A program made the position numbers and the translations under genes. From NCBI RefSeq assembly GCF_900116045.1, contig NZ_LT630450.1, positions 403,501 to 467,500 of the forward strand: a DNA stretch of 64,000 nt. The letters run 5' to 3'. This DNA is from Desulfovibrio piger. Lineage in GTDB: Bacteria > Desulfobacterota > Desulfovibrionia > Desulfovibrionales > Desulfovibrionaceae. Below the pieces are notes generated by a model. It was not told the origin of the DNA and searched no databases. It worked only from the letters and a program-made list of their open reading frames with translations. Shown here piece after piece: positions 34,945 to 43,858 of this stretch (positions are counted from its first letter, which is position 1; each line of letters starts with the position of its first letter).

Positions 34945-35290
34945 CGATGCCGGCAGCCTACGGGCGAGGATTCTTGCGTCGTATGTGTCCGTCCACGCCT
35001 TTTGCCGTGCGCATCCCGAACTGAAGCGGGCCACGGTGTATATGGTGCTGGCCGGAACGTATCCGGGCAGGATCGACACGCAGGTGGCAAAAATCCGGGC
35101 GGCCTTGTCCGGAGCCGTCCCCGAAAGCAATACGGCTGCCCCCATGCCAAGAGTGACGGGTGAAGATTTGACGGCGGCCCTGCAGGAAATACGCTGTGCC
35201 CACTGCCGCCGCCTGGACCGGAGAGAGTGCGCAGCGTGCCGCGCCCAGACGGAACGCGAAGGGAAGGAACTTTTTTCCAGGCTGTTTTAG
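34937..35290 (+). CDS. Phage protein with HTH-like region and C-terminal Cys-rich knuckle
   Basis: A 117-residue product. GTG 34,937 (MNSDAGSLRARIL) overlaps the GemA-like stop by 8 bases. Residues about 15-55 look like a helix-turn-helix (FCRAHPELKRATVYMVLAGT). Near the C-terminus CAHCRRLDRRECAACRAQ places four Cys as two CxxC pairs, a probable zinc site. Possibly a regulator; unknown. Confidence 0.62.
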   Translation: MNSDAGSLRARILASYVSVHAFCRAHPELKRATVYMVLAGTYPGRIDTQVAKIRAALSGAVPESNTAAPMPRVTGEDLTAALQEIRCAHCRRLDRRECAACRAQTEREGKELFSRLF

Positions 35291-35299
35291 GGGGTTGCT

Positions 35300-35752
35300 A
35301 TGTCCAGAACACGCATACAGGAAATCGTGACACTGACCCGTGAGGGCTGGCGTCCGTATGATGCCGAACCTGACCGCAGCGTTTACGAAAGGCTGGGCTG
35401 CCCCCATTTTCTGCGCGGACGACGCAAACCATTCTGGTTTGTGCGCGACGACGTTTTTTGCTGCATCGGCTGTGCGGATCACTGCACCCTGAAACGTCCC
35501 GCCGGATTTCCGCTGCCCCTGCCTATCCGTTATCCTGGTGTGCCCCCAGTCAGGCCGTACACACTGACCCCTCAGGAGATGGTCGAGAGGCATGACCTGC
35601 TGAACGTCCGGCAGGCCGCCTACTGCCTGAATGTTTCCGAGCGGACCATCTACGACTATATTGCGGAAGGCAAACTTGTCCGGCTCAAGGAGAATCCCGT
35701 GCGCGTCAGATCCAAGGAAGTAAAAGAGCTGCGCGGGGACTTTGACGAGTAA
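35300..35752 (+). CDS. Excisionase/MerR-type HTH regulator, candidate middle/late activator
   Basis: A 150-residue product. The C-terminal part (about 100-145: LLNVRQAAYCLNVSERTIYD) is a HTH_17/excisionase-like DNA-binding domain. The N-terminal half has a Cys/His-rich patch (FCCIGCADHC). It sits where Mor lies in Mu, before the lysis and late genes, so it may activate them. It is not a sequence match to Mor or C. Confidence 0.65.
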   Translation: MSRTRIQEIVTLTREGWRPYDAEPDRSVYERLGCPHFLRGRRKPFWFVRDDVFCCIGCADHCTLKRPAGFPLPLPIRYPGVPPVRPYTLTPQEMVERHDLLNVRQAAYCLNVSERTIYDYIAEGKLVRLKENPVRVRSKEVKELRGDFDE

Positions 35753-35769
35753 AAAAGTTCGCACTGTTC

Positions 35770-35880
35770 GCGTCCTTTCCGGGCGCATGGCGGCCCGTCA
35801 TGGCATGTTGGTCATGGCGGGCCGCTTTCGCGCCGGTCCGTCGCTCTCCTTTTGACCCGCCGGGGCCTGTTCCCGGCGGG
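35770..35880 (+). other. Hairpin cluster at early/lysis boundary (repeat element copy 1)
   Basis: Three consecutive hairpins: GCGTCC-TTTCC-GGGCGC (35,770-35,786), the GCGGCCCG...CGGGCCGC stem (about 35,791-35,826) and CCGCCGGG...CCCGGCGG (35,857-35,879). The first is a member of a phage-wide repeated element also found near 40,318, 45,043, 51,916 and 57,253. It separates early from lysis genes. Confidence 0.6.
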
Positions 35881-35914
35881 GCCATCAACCCGGCGCGGAT
35901 GGAGTGACGTGACA

Positions 35915-36271
35915 ATGAAATTCCTTTGTAATCCCCGGTATCTTCTGGCCCTGTTCATCCTGTGCGGTATCGTCCTGCTGTCGGCCCTGCTGTTCTTTTC
36001 TCCCGCCCAGGGACCGGTGGTGGCCTACAAGCTGGCCCTGGTCGTGGTGGCGGCCATCGCGGGCATGGTCTTTGACTTTCTGGCGTTTCCCTATGCGCTG
36101 CCGTCTTCCTATCTGGACAAGGACTGGCGGGAAGACCCGGAGGCCACGGGGGAAGACGGTCAGCCGGACTTTCCCATCGCCACTGGTTATCACGGGCCTT
36201 TCTGCGCGGCTCTGACGCGCCGGGCCGTCATTATCGCGGCTTTTGTCATCGCCGTGGCGCTGGGGCTGTGA
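35915..36271 (+). CDS. Putative holin (three membrane segments)
   Basis: A 118-residue protein; GTG 35,909 is an alternative start nearer to GGAG. Hydrophobic segments lie at about 6-28, 36-58 and 103-118, with a hydrophilic loop between the second and third. Placement directly before the muramidase supports a holin that opens the inner membrane at lysis. The last base of its stop overlaps the next ATG. Confidence 0.65.
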   Translation: MKFLCNPRYLLALFILCGIVLLSALLFFSPAQGPVVAYKLALVVVAAIAGMVFDFLAFPYALPSSYLDKDWREDPEATGEDGQPDFPIATGYHGPFCAALTRRAVIIAAFVIAVALGL

Positions 36272-37011
36272 TGAAAGCCCGTCTTGTCCTGCCATACAAC
36301 GTCAGGCGGCGTGCTTTTTCGGGGTCATGGACGCCTGTGTCCATTCCCCCGGCAAAACGCTTGCCTTCCTTGTCGGGCGCAAAAATCCGGGCTTTCGTCC
36401 TGACGATGACGGTGTTTTTTGCAGGCGCTTCGGCCCACGCCGCTGAGGTGACGATCCCCCGCGCGGCGCAGCAGTACCGGGCAACGCTCGTCCGGGCGGC
36501 CCACGCCACCTGGGGCCTGGACGCACCGGTGGCCGTTTTCGCTGCGCAGGTTCACACCGAAAGCTGGTGGCGCAACGACACCGTATCGCATGCGGGGGCG
36601 CAGGGGCTGGCGCAGTTCATGCCCGCCACGGCCCGCTGGCTGCCCTCCGTGGCACCGGAAACAGGCAAGCCCGCGCCGTTCAATCCCGGCTGGAGCCTGC
36701 GGGCGCTCTGTGTCTATGACAAATGGCTGTGGGACCGTGTGGCCGGTCATGACGACTTTGAACGCATGGCCTTTACCCTGTCCGCCTATAACGGAGGACT
36801 GGGCTGGGTGAACCGCGACCGCAAAAAGGCGCGTGCCCTGGGTCTGGATGACCGGGTGTGGTTTGACTCCGTGGAAAACGTGAACGCCGGACGCGGACGG
36901 GCCGCCTTTGCCGAAAACCGCCAGTATCCACGCCGCATCCTGAAGGAGCGGCAGCGGGCGTATATCAAGGCCGGCTGGGGTCGGGGCATTGAAGAGGAGG
37001 CACGGACATGA
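36271..37011 (+). CDS. Phage lytic transglycosylase/muramidase (endolysin)
   Basis: A 246-residue product. An SLT-type fold (about 60-190) has catalytic Glu97 in VHTESWWRN, GAQGLAQFMPATA and LSAYNGGLGW. A hydrophobic stretch (about 40-57, ending ASAHAAE) looks like a signal peptide, but it is preceded by about 38 polar residues, so either the real start is internal or it is exported unusually. It degrades the wall for phage release. Confidence 0.85.
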   Translation: MKARLVLPYNVRRRAFSGSWTPVSIPPAKRLPSLSGAKIRAFVLTMTVFFAGASAHAAEVTIPRAAQQYRATLVRAAHATWGLDAPVAVFAAQVHTESWWRNDTVSHAGAQGLAQFMPATARWLPSVAPETGKPAPFNPGWSLRALCVYDKWLWDRVAGHDDFERMAFTLSAYNGGLGWVNRDRKKARALGLDDRVWFDSVENVNAGRGRAAFAENRQYPRRILKERQRAYIKAGWGRGIEEEART

Positions 37012-37361
37012 TGCTCCGGCTGATCGGCATAGGGACCGTGTTCGCGCTGGTGGCTGTTTCCTACGCGCTCTTGCTTACCAAGGGCGCGCTGGACACGGAA
37101 AGGCTGCATCATGCCGCCACAGCCACTGAACGGGATTACTGGAAAGCGGCGGCTGAGGCATACCGGGCGAACGCCGAGGCCCAGGCAGAAAATGCCCGGC
37201 GCTGCCTGGCGCGGGAGGCGCAGGCGCAGCGGGACGCGGCGGAGCGTGACGCCATCGTGCGGCAGGCCAGGCCCCGTGCCAGGACTACCGCCGAACAGGC
37301 CAGGGTAGTGGACGATGAAACACGCCGCCGTGCTGTTGCTCGTCTCAATCGTCCTCTGTAG
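37008..37361 (+). CDS. Rz-like inner-membrane spanin
   Basis: A 117-residue product with one N-terminal membrane anchor (about 3-23) and a long Ala/Glu/Arg coiled coil. ATG 37,008 follows GAGGAGG and overlaps the endolysin stop. A second, lipoprotein gene is embedded out of frame in its 3' end, the classical Rz/Rz1 arrangement that disrupts the outer membrane. Confidence 0.78.
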   Translation: MMLRLIGIGTVFALVAVSYALLLTKGALDTERLHHAATATERDYWKAAAEAYRANAEAQAENARRCLAREAQAQRDAAERDAIVRQARPRARTTAEQARVVDDETRRRAVARLNRPL

Positions 37362-37581
37362 CGGCTGTGGCCGTCAGGCATCCGTCCCGCCCATTCTCAC
37401 CTTGCCTGACTGCCCGGCCCCATCCGTACCCATCCTGCCGGAGCTGGACGCTGCGGAACCGCTGGACAGCCCTGAAAATATAGCTCGCCTGCTGGCGCGG
37501 GACGACGCTCTCAGAGCCTATATTGGAGGCCTGGACGCCGCCCTGCGCTGTTATCAGGCGCGAGGAAATCATGGGAAATGA
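37315..37581 (+). CDS. Rz1-like outer-membrane spanin lipoprotein
   Basis: An 88-residue product that starts inside the Rz-like gene in another frame. The signal peptide MKHAAVLLLVSIVLCSGCGR ends in a lipobox (Cys18), followed by a Pro-rich mature part. It pairs with the Rz-like protein across the periplasm. Confidence 0.75.
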   Translation: MKHAAVLLLVSIVLCSGCGRQASVPPILTLPDCPAPSVPILPELDAAEPLDSPENIARLLARDDALRAYIGGLDAALRCYQARGNHGK

Positions 37582-37972
37582 ACTGAACGCTGCCCTCACG
37601 GCCGCATTGCCGCTGATAGAATCGCTGTTCGCGCTGGGGGTTCCCGGCATCCTCCTGTTCCTTGCCTCCATTCCCGCGATGGCCGTGGCACTGGTGTTCA
37701 TCCTGGATTACCGGCACGGCAAGCGCATCGAGCGGGTGCTGGCGGCGTACCGGAAGGACACCCAGGAGGCCCTGCGCACCATCAGTGAAAAGCATGAGGC
37801 CATCCTGCAGGAAGTAAGCGAAAAGCACGAAGAAACGGCGGAATTTTACCGGAAGAACGTCACGCTGGTAAAAAATTACGAGCGCATGAACGACACGCTC
37901 CAGACGTTGGTCGTGAACAACACACGGGCAATGGAGCACCTATCCACCATCATAGAAGCGAGGAACAGATGA
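37571..37972 (+). CDS. Phage membrane protein with coiled coil
   Basis: A 133-residue product. ATG 37,571 overlaps the Rz1-like end. One or two hydrophobic segments (about 8-40) are followed by a coiled coil containing a repeated EKHEAIL/EKHEETA unit. Unknown role, possibly lysis or a second holin-like protein. Confidence 0.62.
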   Translation: MGNELNAALTAALPLIESLFALGVPGILLFLASIPAMAVALVFILDYRHGKRIERVLAAYRKDTQEALRTISEKHEAILQEVSEKHEETAEFYRKNVTLVKNYERMNDTLQTLVVNNTRAMEHLSTIIEARNR

Positions 37973-38208
37973 GCCGACTGGAAGAAATGGGCCAGCGGGA
38001 GGAACTGCGGACCCGGCGTAAAATCATCGCTGCGGAAATCACCAGCCATTGTGATTCCATCCGGCACGCTCTGCCTCTGGTTGGGGACCCGGAAGACATC
38101 GACGGTGAATACGTCATGGCCCTGGGCATCAAGATCAACGAGCGCGTGCAGGAGCTGCGGGGCGTGATTCGCAAGATCGAGGTCCTGGAACGCAACCTTG
38201 GCCTCTAG
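37969..38208 (+). CDS. Small phage protein before terminase
   Basis: A 79-residue helical protein (MSRLEEMGQREELRTRRKII ... VQELRGVIRKIEVLERNLGL). ATGA overlap with the preceding gene. Similar small proteins precede the terminase in Mu-like phages; no function known. Confidence 0.65.
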   Translation: MSRLEEMGQREELRTRRKIIAAEITSHCDSIRHALPLVGDPEDIDGEYVMALGIKINERVQELRGVIRKIEVLERNLGL

Positions 38209-38217
38209 GGGCACGCT

Positions 38218-38829
38218 ATGGGCAGGGAATACCCGACGGATGTCCTGTGGCGGGCGCAGGAACTCTACTGCGTTGACCGCCTGAGTTATGCCGCCGTGGC
38301 CGAGGCCACGGGCGTCTCGGCGACTACGCTCAAAAGCTGGGGACAAAAATACTCCTGGGCGCGTCGCCGGGAAGAGATAGCGCAGGCGGAAAGCGAGATC
38401 CGCGTTAACATCATCAAGGGACGACAGAAGGCCCTTGAACAGCTCCTGGCCACGACTGATGCCAAGGAAGCCGCCTCGATGGCCTTTGCCGTGTCCAGTC
38501 TGGAATCGCTTGCCTTGAAGCGGCAGGAGCTGGCCACCGCCGGAAAGATTCCCCACGCCGCCAGCCTGGCCCGGCGCAAGATCGTCACACGGGCGGATGC
38601 CGTTGCCGCCTTGCGCGAGGCCGTGGAGCGCAAGCTGGGCACGGCCCTTGCCGATCCCGAAAAAATCAGCACGGCCACTGTCCAGGATATAAAACGCTGC
38701 CTTGACCTGGTGGCGGAACTGGAAACCAGCCTGCCCAAGGAATCCGAAGCGGAAGAGAGCAGAAAACGCGGCTTGTCCGGCAATATGGCCCAGGACATCT
38801 ACCAGGCGCTGGGCATCACGGGGGAATAG
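38218..38829 (+). CDS. Terminase small subunit (Mu gp27-like)
   Basis: A 203-residue product. An N-terminal HTH (LSYAAVAEATGVSATTLKSW) and following helices fit the DNA-recognition subunit. It directly abuts the large terminase gene. It selects phage DNA for packaging. Confidence 0.78.
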   Translation: MGREYPTDVLWRAQELYCVDRLSYAAVAEATGVSATTLKSWGQKYSWARRREEIAQAESEIRVNIIKGRQKALEQLLATTDAKEAASMAFAVSSLESLALKRQELATAGKIPHAASLARRKIVTRADAVAALREAVERKLGTALADPEKISTATVQDIKRCLDLVAELETSLPKESEAEESRKRGLSGNMAQDIYQALGITGE

Positions 38830-40299
38830 ATGAGCGTGGCCAATATCCTCTTGCCCTACCAGCGCCGCTGGGTGGCGGACACGGCCCGCGTGCGCGTCTG
38901 GGAAAAGAGCCGTCGTATCGGGGCCTCGTACTGCGAGGCGTTCCAGTCCGTCATGGAAGCGGCCAAAAGCCGGGAAGCCGGGGGGCAGGATACCTTTTAC
39001 CTTTCCTACAACAAGGAAATGACCCAGACCTTCATCCGTGACTGCGCCTTCTGGGCCAAGACGCTCAATGTGCTGGCGGAAAAGTCCGAGGAACTCGTCC
39101 TGCGTGACGAGGACAGGGACATCACCGTCTACCGCATCCGCTTTGCCTCCGGCTTCAATGTGTGGGGCTTGCCTTCCGAAGCCCGCTCCCTTCGTTCCAA
39201 ACAAGGGCGCGTCATCATCGACGAGGCGGCCTTTGTGGACGATTTGCCGGAGCTTATGAAGGCGGCCTTTGCCCTGCTTATGTGGGGCGGCAGTGTCTCC
39301 ATCCTGTCCACGCACAACGGGGAAGAAAATCCCTTCAACGAGCTGCTCAAGGAAATCCGCTCCGGAGAGCGCAACTACAGCCTGCATCGTACCACCCTGG
39401 ACGACGCCATTGCCGACGGCTTGTTCAAGACCATCTGCAAGCGTGCCAATCCCCCCCGTGTCTGGTCACGGGAGGCCGAGGAGGCATGGCGGGCCGGTAT
39501 CATCGCGGACTACGGCGACGGGGCTGACGAGGAATTGTTCTGCATCCCCAACCGCTCCAGCGGTGCCTACCTGACCGCGACCATGATCGAAGCCTGCATG
39601 GGGGACACGCCGGTGCTGACCTGGACGCCACCAGCCGACGACTTTGTGGACTGGCCGCTGCCCGTGGCCGAGACATACACCAGGGGCTGGATCGCGGAGC
39701 ATCTTGCGCCGCTGCTGGCCAGCCTGCCGGTTGACCAGGCGCATTTCTGCGGCGTGGACTTCGGACGCAGCGGCGACCTTTCCGTTTTCTGGCCCGCCAC
39801 GGAAGAGCGGGATTTGCGCCTGGTGCCGCCTTTCGTCCTTGAGCTGCGCAACTGCCCGCACCGTACCCAGCAGCAAATCCTGTTCGCCATCCTGGACGCC
39901 CTGCCACGCTTTGCCGGTGTCTCTCTGGACGCACGGGGCAACGGCAGCGCCCTGGCGGAAGCCGCACGGCAGCAGTACGGGCCGGAACAGGTCCGGGAGG
40001 TCATGATCTCCGAAGCCTGGTACAGGGAGACCATGCCGCTCCTGAAGGCCGGGATAGAAGACAGGACGCTGCTTCTGCCCAGGGACGCGGGCATCCTTTC
40101 GGATTTCCGCAGCCTGCGCGTGGTCAAGGGCGTGGCCCGTGTGCCGGAGCAGCGCACCAAAGACAAGACCGGCGGTCGGCACGGCGACAGCGCGGTGGCC
40201 TGCGCCATGATGCTGGATGCCCGCAAGGAACTGGGCGCGGCGGAGCCGTGGGAGTATGCGGGCGTGACATTACCGGGAATGGACTTCCGGGGGTGGTGA
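38830..40299 (+). CDS. Terminase large subunit (Mu gp28-like)
   Basis: A 489-residue packaging motor. The ATPase part has a non-classical Walker A-like KSRRIGASYCEAF (about 18-32) and Walker B VIIDEAAFVDD (about 129-139). The RNase H-like nuclease starts FCGVDFGRSGDLSVF (about 309). It pumps DNA into the prohead and cuts headfuls of host-flanked Mu-like DNA. Confidence 0.9.
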   Translation: MSVANILLPYQRRWVADTARVRVWEKSRRIGASYCEAFQSVMEAAKSREAGGQDTFYLSYNKEMTQTFIRDCAFWAKTLNVLAEKSEELVLRDEDRDITVYRIRFASGFNVWGLPSEARSLRSKQGRVIIDEAAFVDDLPELMKAAFALLMWGGSVSILSTHNGEENPFNELLKEIRSGERNYSLHRTTLDDAIADGLFKTICKRANPPRVWSREAEEAWRAGIIADYGDGADEELFCIPNRSSGAYLTATMIEACMGDTPVLTWTPPADDFVDWPLPVAETYTRGWIAEHLAPLLASLPVDQAHFCGVDFGRSGDLSVFWPATEERDLRLVPPFVLELRNCPHRTQQQILFAILDALPRFAGVSLDARGNGSALAEAARQQYGPEQVREVMISEAWYRETMPLLKAGIEDRTLLLPRDAGILSDFRSLRVVKGVARVPEQRTKDKTGGRHGDSAVACAMMLDARKELGAAEPWEYAGVTLPGMDFRGW

Positions 40300-40317
40300 A
40301 TTGCCTGCACAGCCCGC

Positions 40318-40375
40318 GCCCTTTCCGGGCAAGACCTCCGTTTTTCTGTCACCATGACGGGAAAATGGAGGTCTT
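40318..40375 (+). promoter_or_regulatory. Repeat element copy 2 plus hairpin covering portal ribosome binding site
   Basis: The short GCCC-TTTCC-GGGC hairpin (40,318-40,330) is followed by a long one: AAGACCTCC (40,331-40,339) pairs with GGAGGTCTT (40,367-40,375), with inner TTTT/AAAA and GTCA/TGAC pairing. The GGAGG of the right arm is the Shine-Dalgarno for ATG 40,381. The stem therefore hides the ribosome binding site or acts as a weak terminator. Confidence 0.6.
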
Positions 40376-40380
40376 TTGCT

Positions 40381-41928
40381 ATGGCGGACGGGCTTTTTTT
40401 GCCGGACGGCACCTTTCTTTCTTTCAGCGCTGCGGAGCTGACCACACAGCTGGCCACACGCCAGAACGCGGGCGTCACCCTGGGCGAGCTGGAAGGGTGG
40501 CTGAATACCTTGCCGGACCCCGATCCGGTGCTACGCAAGCGGGGCGAAGACGCCACCGTGCTGGATGACCTGTCGGCGGACGACCAGGTGACCACGGCCA
40601 TGCTATCCCGAAAAAACCGCGTGCTCAACTGCCCGGACTTCACGCTTCGGGCGGGAGCGCCGGACGGCGGCACGGCCACCCCGGAAGCCGAGGAGCTGTA
40701 CCGCCGTTTTGTACAGGACCTGGAGCGGACCAACCTGCGCACCGTCATTTCCGGCATCCTGGACGCTCCCTTCTTTGGTTTCATCCCGCTGGAACTGATC
40801 TGGCGGCCCGGCAACAACTGGTGGCACCTGGTGGACATTGTGCCCCGGCCTCCCCGCTGGTTCCGCTTTGATAACGAAAACCGCCCGACCTTCGTGGGGG
40901 TCTACGGTGGTATCGCCGCACAGCCGGTGCCGCTGCCAGCGGGGAAGTTCGTCTTTGTCCAGCACCATGCCACCTACGACAATCCCTACGGTCTGCGCTT
41001 GCTGTCCCGTTGCCTCTGGCCCGTGGCCTTCAAGCGCGGCGGACTGCGTTTTTATGCCAAGTTTGTGGAGCGGCACGGTTTGCCGTGGGTGGTCGGAGAG
41101 GCCCCGGCCAAGGCCGAACGACTGGAAAAGCAGGACATGGCGCGGGACCTTGCCCGCATGGTGCAGGACGCCGTGGCCGTCATCCCGCACGGGGCCAATG
41201 TGAAGCTGGAGAGCGCCGGACAGACGCAGGGAGCGCTGCATGAGGACTTCCTTGCCAGGCAGGACAGAGCCATCAGCAAGATTCTCATGGGTCAGACCCT
41301 AACGGTAGAGATGGAAGGGGCCAACAGCCTGGCTGCTGCGGAGACCCACCGTTCCGTGGCGGAAGACCTGGCCGATGCCGACAAGGCGATGGTCGTGGAC
41401 GCCTGGAACGAGATCGCATGGCTGTATGCCCAGGTCAACGCCGGGCCTGGCGTGCTGGCCCCACTGGCCGCTTATGACGAGCCCGAAGACCTGAATACGC
41501 GGGCCGATCTGGACAAAAAGCTGGTCGAGATCGGCGTGCGTTTTACGGCGGAGCATTTCAAGGAAAATTACGGCCTCAAGGAAAGCGAGTTCACCGTAGA
41601 CGCCCCGCAACCGGGAGGCATTGCAAACTTCGCGGCCCCGTCCGGGCGCAAGCCGCTGGCGGAAAAGGCGCAAGCCACCCTCGATACGGCCATTGCCAAA
41701 ATGCTGCCGGGGGCGCTCAAGGCCAGCGCCGAATTTGTCACGAGAGTTGAGAATGCCGTCCGCAAGGCCGCCAGCTATGACGATCTGCAGGATGCCCTGG
41801 TGGAATTGCTGGCTCCGTCCATGACACCGGACGCGCTGGAGAGTTTTCTGGCCCGCGCCATGACGGCTGCGGCGGGATACGGCGCTACGGCCGTGGCCGC
41901 CGAAGAGGCGGAGGACGGCAATGCCTAA
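40381..41928 (+). CDS. Portal protein (Mu gp29-like, DUF935)
   Basis: A 515-residue product. ATG 40,381 (MADGLFLPDG) has GGAGG 9 bases upstream; an in-frame ATG at 40,354 lies within the hairpin. The segments FFGFIPLELIWRPGNNWWHL, GRKPLAEKAQATL and the SKILMGQTLTVEMEGANSLA region are typical of this portal family. It forms the vertex channel for DNA entry and joins head to tail. Overlaps the next gene by 8 bases. Confidence 0.88.
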   Translation: MADGLFLPDGTFLSFSAAELTTQLATRQNAGVTLGELEGWLNTLPDPDPVLRKRGEDATVLDDLSADDQVTTAMLSRKNRVLNCPDFTLRAGAPDGGTATPEAEELYRRFVQDLERTNLRTVISGILDAPFFGFIPLELIWRPGNNWWHLVDIVPRPPRWFRFDNENRPTFVGVYGGIAAQPVPLPAGKFVFVQHHATYDNPYGLRLLSRCLWPVAFKRGGLRFYAKFVERHGLPWVVGEAPAKAERLEKQDMARDLARMVQDAVAVIPHGANVKLESAGQTQGALHEDFLARQDRAISKILMGQTLTVEMEGANSLAAAETHRSVAEDLADADKAMVVDAWNEIAWLYAQVNAGPGVLAPLAAYDEPEDLNTRADLDKKLVEIGVRFTAEHFKENYGLKESEFTVDAPQPGGIANFAAPSGRKPLAEKAQATLDTAIAKMLPGALKASAEFVTRVENAVRKAASYDDLQDALVELLAPSMTPDALESFLARAMTAAAGYGATAVAAEEAEDGNA

Positions 41929-43846
41929 GAAAAAGCCTTTTGACCTGCCAGCCCCGGAGGTTATCGCCGAGGGGGTCCCCCCTGACGCGGCCGTCGAGTT
42001 CTGGAAATGGCGGGCCAAGCTCACGGATGCCGAGGCGCAGGCGCTGGGGGAAAGCGCCAAGCACCGGGCTTTCTATGTTACCGGTCTGGCGCATCATGAC
42101 CTTGTCCAGCTGGTGAGCGATGGCCTGGAAGACGCCCTGAAGAACGGGGAGACGCTGGCGGATTTCAAGACCCGGATCATGACCGCCATCCAGACGCAGG
42201 GCTGGCACGATTACCGGATCGAAAACATCTTCCGTACCAATCTGCAAACGGCCTATGCCGCCGGGCGCTACAAAAAAATGCAGGCGGTGAAGGCATCCCG
42301 CCCTTATTGGCAATACCTGGCCGTCATGGACCGGCGGGTGCGCCCCTCGCACGCCATCCTGGACGGGAAAGTTTATCCGGCGGATCACGAGTTCTGGGCG
42401 ACGCATTACCCGCCCAACGGTTTCCGCTGCCGCTGTGGCGTGCGTACCCTGTCACAGCGCCAGGTCGATACGCTGGGCCTTCCGGTGGAAAAGGAAATGC
42501 CCCAGGCAGGGGTCTGGACCGATCCCAAGACCGGGATGGAATACTTTGTCCATTTCCCCGGCCCGGACAAGGGTTTTCGGAACAATCCCGGCAAGGACTG
42601 GGCCGAATCCGGGCTGAACCTGAAAAAACATGGTCTTGAGGGCACGGCCCCGCCGGTACCGAAAAAAGAACCGGTGACACAGAAAAAACTGGAGGCGGAC
42701 ATTGCCTCCATCGATGAACTCATCAAGGCGGGTAATGACCCGCAGGCCGTTCCCGGCCTGGAAGAGAAAAAGGCAGAGCTGCAGGCCCTGCTCGAAAAAA
42801 AGAAAAAGCAGGCTGCCCAGAAGAAGCTGAAAAACCAGCTGAAAAAACTGGAACAGCAGATCGGTGATTTCCCCGTAAAGACCTACAGCGGGATATGGCA
42901 GACGGATGTCACCACGACGGACTGGAAGGCAAAGTCCGGCAGCATACTGGCAAAGTCCGCCTATTTTAAGGACAAACTTGCCCTTGGAAACCTGACGCCG
43001 GAGGATGTCGCAAAGTTCAAAGGATTGCTGCAGGACCTGGAAGAGTTCGATGCGCAAGGGCAAAAGCTATATGCTTTGCAAGAGAAGCAAAAAAATATTC
43101 AACAATCCTTGTCCAAGCTCAAAAACGGTGGTAAGGAAAATCCTAATCCCTATTCCGAGGAGCGGAAGGCTGCCGCTGTTTGGGCGCAAACGGCGGAGGA
43201 AGCCGACAGCGTTTTACGAGAGCGATGCGGCGAGGTATGGCGCAATGCGACCAAGGCCCAGAAAGACGCCATTTATGAGTATACGCGCGGTTCTGGCGGA
43301 TTCAATCGTCCCCTTCGCGGCCATGACGGTTACTGGGGGAACTTCAAGGGCGTGGGAAAGGTCGACCTGAACAACGAGGGGCGCGGAGCCGCCATCAAGC
43401 ACATGACCGACCTTATCGACAAGTCGACCTATGACCGGGACATCTGGCTGCAGCGTGGCGTCGAGACGGCGGAAGGTGCGGCCAGCTTTCTTGGCGTTCC
43501 GGTAGAAGCGCTGAAAAAATGGCCGCTGAAAAAATTGGAAACCGCCTTGAAAAAAGACCCCAAAATCGAGCATGCCTTTGCCTCCTGCGGGAGCGCCAAG
43601 GGACAGGGGTTTGGTGGCTATATTTTCCGCATCTACTGCCCCAAGGGGACAAAGATGATGTATGCCGAGCCGTTCAGCCATTTTGGCGCGGGCCAGAAAC
43701 GCAAATGGGACGGAAAGAAGCCACAGGCGTTTTTCGGGTATGAAGATGAAACGATTATCCAGCGCGGAACGACGTTCAGGATAACGAAAGTGGAAAAAGC
43801 AGGAAACAAACTGGCTTTCGAGATGGAAGTCGTCGAGCAGATATAG
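41921..43846 (+). CDS. Mu F-like minor head protein fused to ADP-ribosyltransferase-like domain
   Basis: A 641-residue product, longer than Mu gp30/F (about 430). Residues about 1-200 form the SPP1 gp7/Mu F head-morphogenesis domain (FRTNLQTAYAAGRYKKM, RPSHAILDGKVYPADH, PPNGFRCRCGVRTL). A Lys/Gln coiled coil (about 240-325) follows. Residues about 405-641 look like an R-S-E ADP-ribosyltransferase: IYEYTRGSGGFNRPLRG, LQRGVE (Arg near 512), FASCGS (about 553-558) and YEDETIIQRGTTFRI with E608-D-E610. Minor head proteins of this type are packaged and may be injected. The ART call is from motif order; enzyme activity is inferred. Confidence 0.82.
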   Translation: MPKKKPFDLPAPEVIAEGVPPDAAVEFWKWRAKLTDAEAQALGESAKHRAFYVTGLAHHDLVQLVSDGLEDALKNGETLADFKTRIMTAIQTQGWHDYRIENIFRTNLQTAYAAGRYKKMQAVKASRPYWQYLAVMDRRVRPSHAILDGKVYPADHEFWATHYPPNGFRCRCGVRTLSQRQVDTLGLPVEKEMPQAGVWTDPKTGMEYFVHFPGPDKGFRNNPGKDWAESGLNLKKHGLEGTAPPVPKKEPVTQKKLEADIASIDELIKAGNDPQAVPGLEEKKAELQALLEKKKKQAAQKKLKNQLKKLEQQIGDFPVKTYSGIWQTDVTTTDWKAKSGSILAKSAYFKDKLALGNLTPEDVAKFKGLLQDLEEFDAQGQKLYALQEKQKNIQQSLSKLKNGGKENPNPYSEERKAAAVWAQTAEEADSVLRERCGEVWRNATKAQKDAIYEYTRGSGGFNRPLRGHDGYWGNFKGVGKVDLNNEGRGAAIKHMTDLIDKSTYDRDIWLQRGVETAEGAASFLGVPVEALKKWPLKKLETALKKDPKIEHAFASCGSAKGQGFGGYIFRIYCPKGTKMMYAEPFSHFGAGQKRKWDGKKPQAFFGYEDETIIQRGTTFRITKVEKAGNKLAFEMEVVEQI

Positions 43847-43858
43847 GGTGGGAAGGCT

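Noticed and set aside
36271..37011. Second T3SS-linked transglycosylase
   Set aside because: It has the SLT fold but sits between a holin-like gene and Rz/Rz1-like genes, so it is the phage endolysin.
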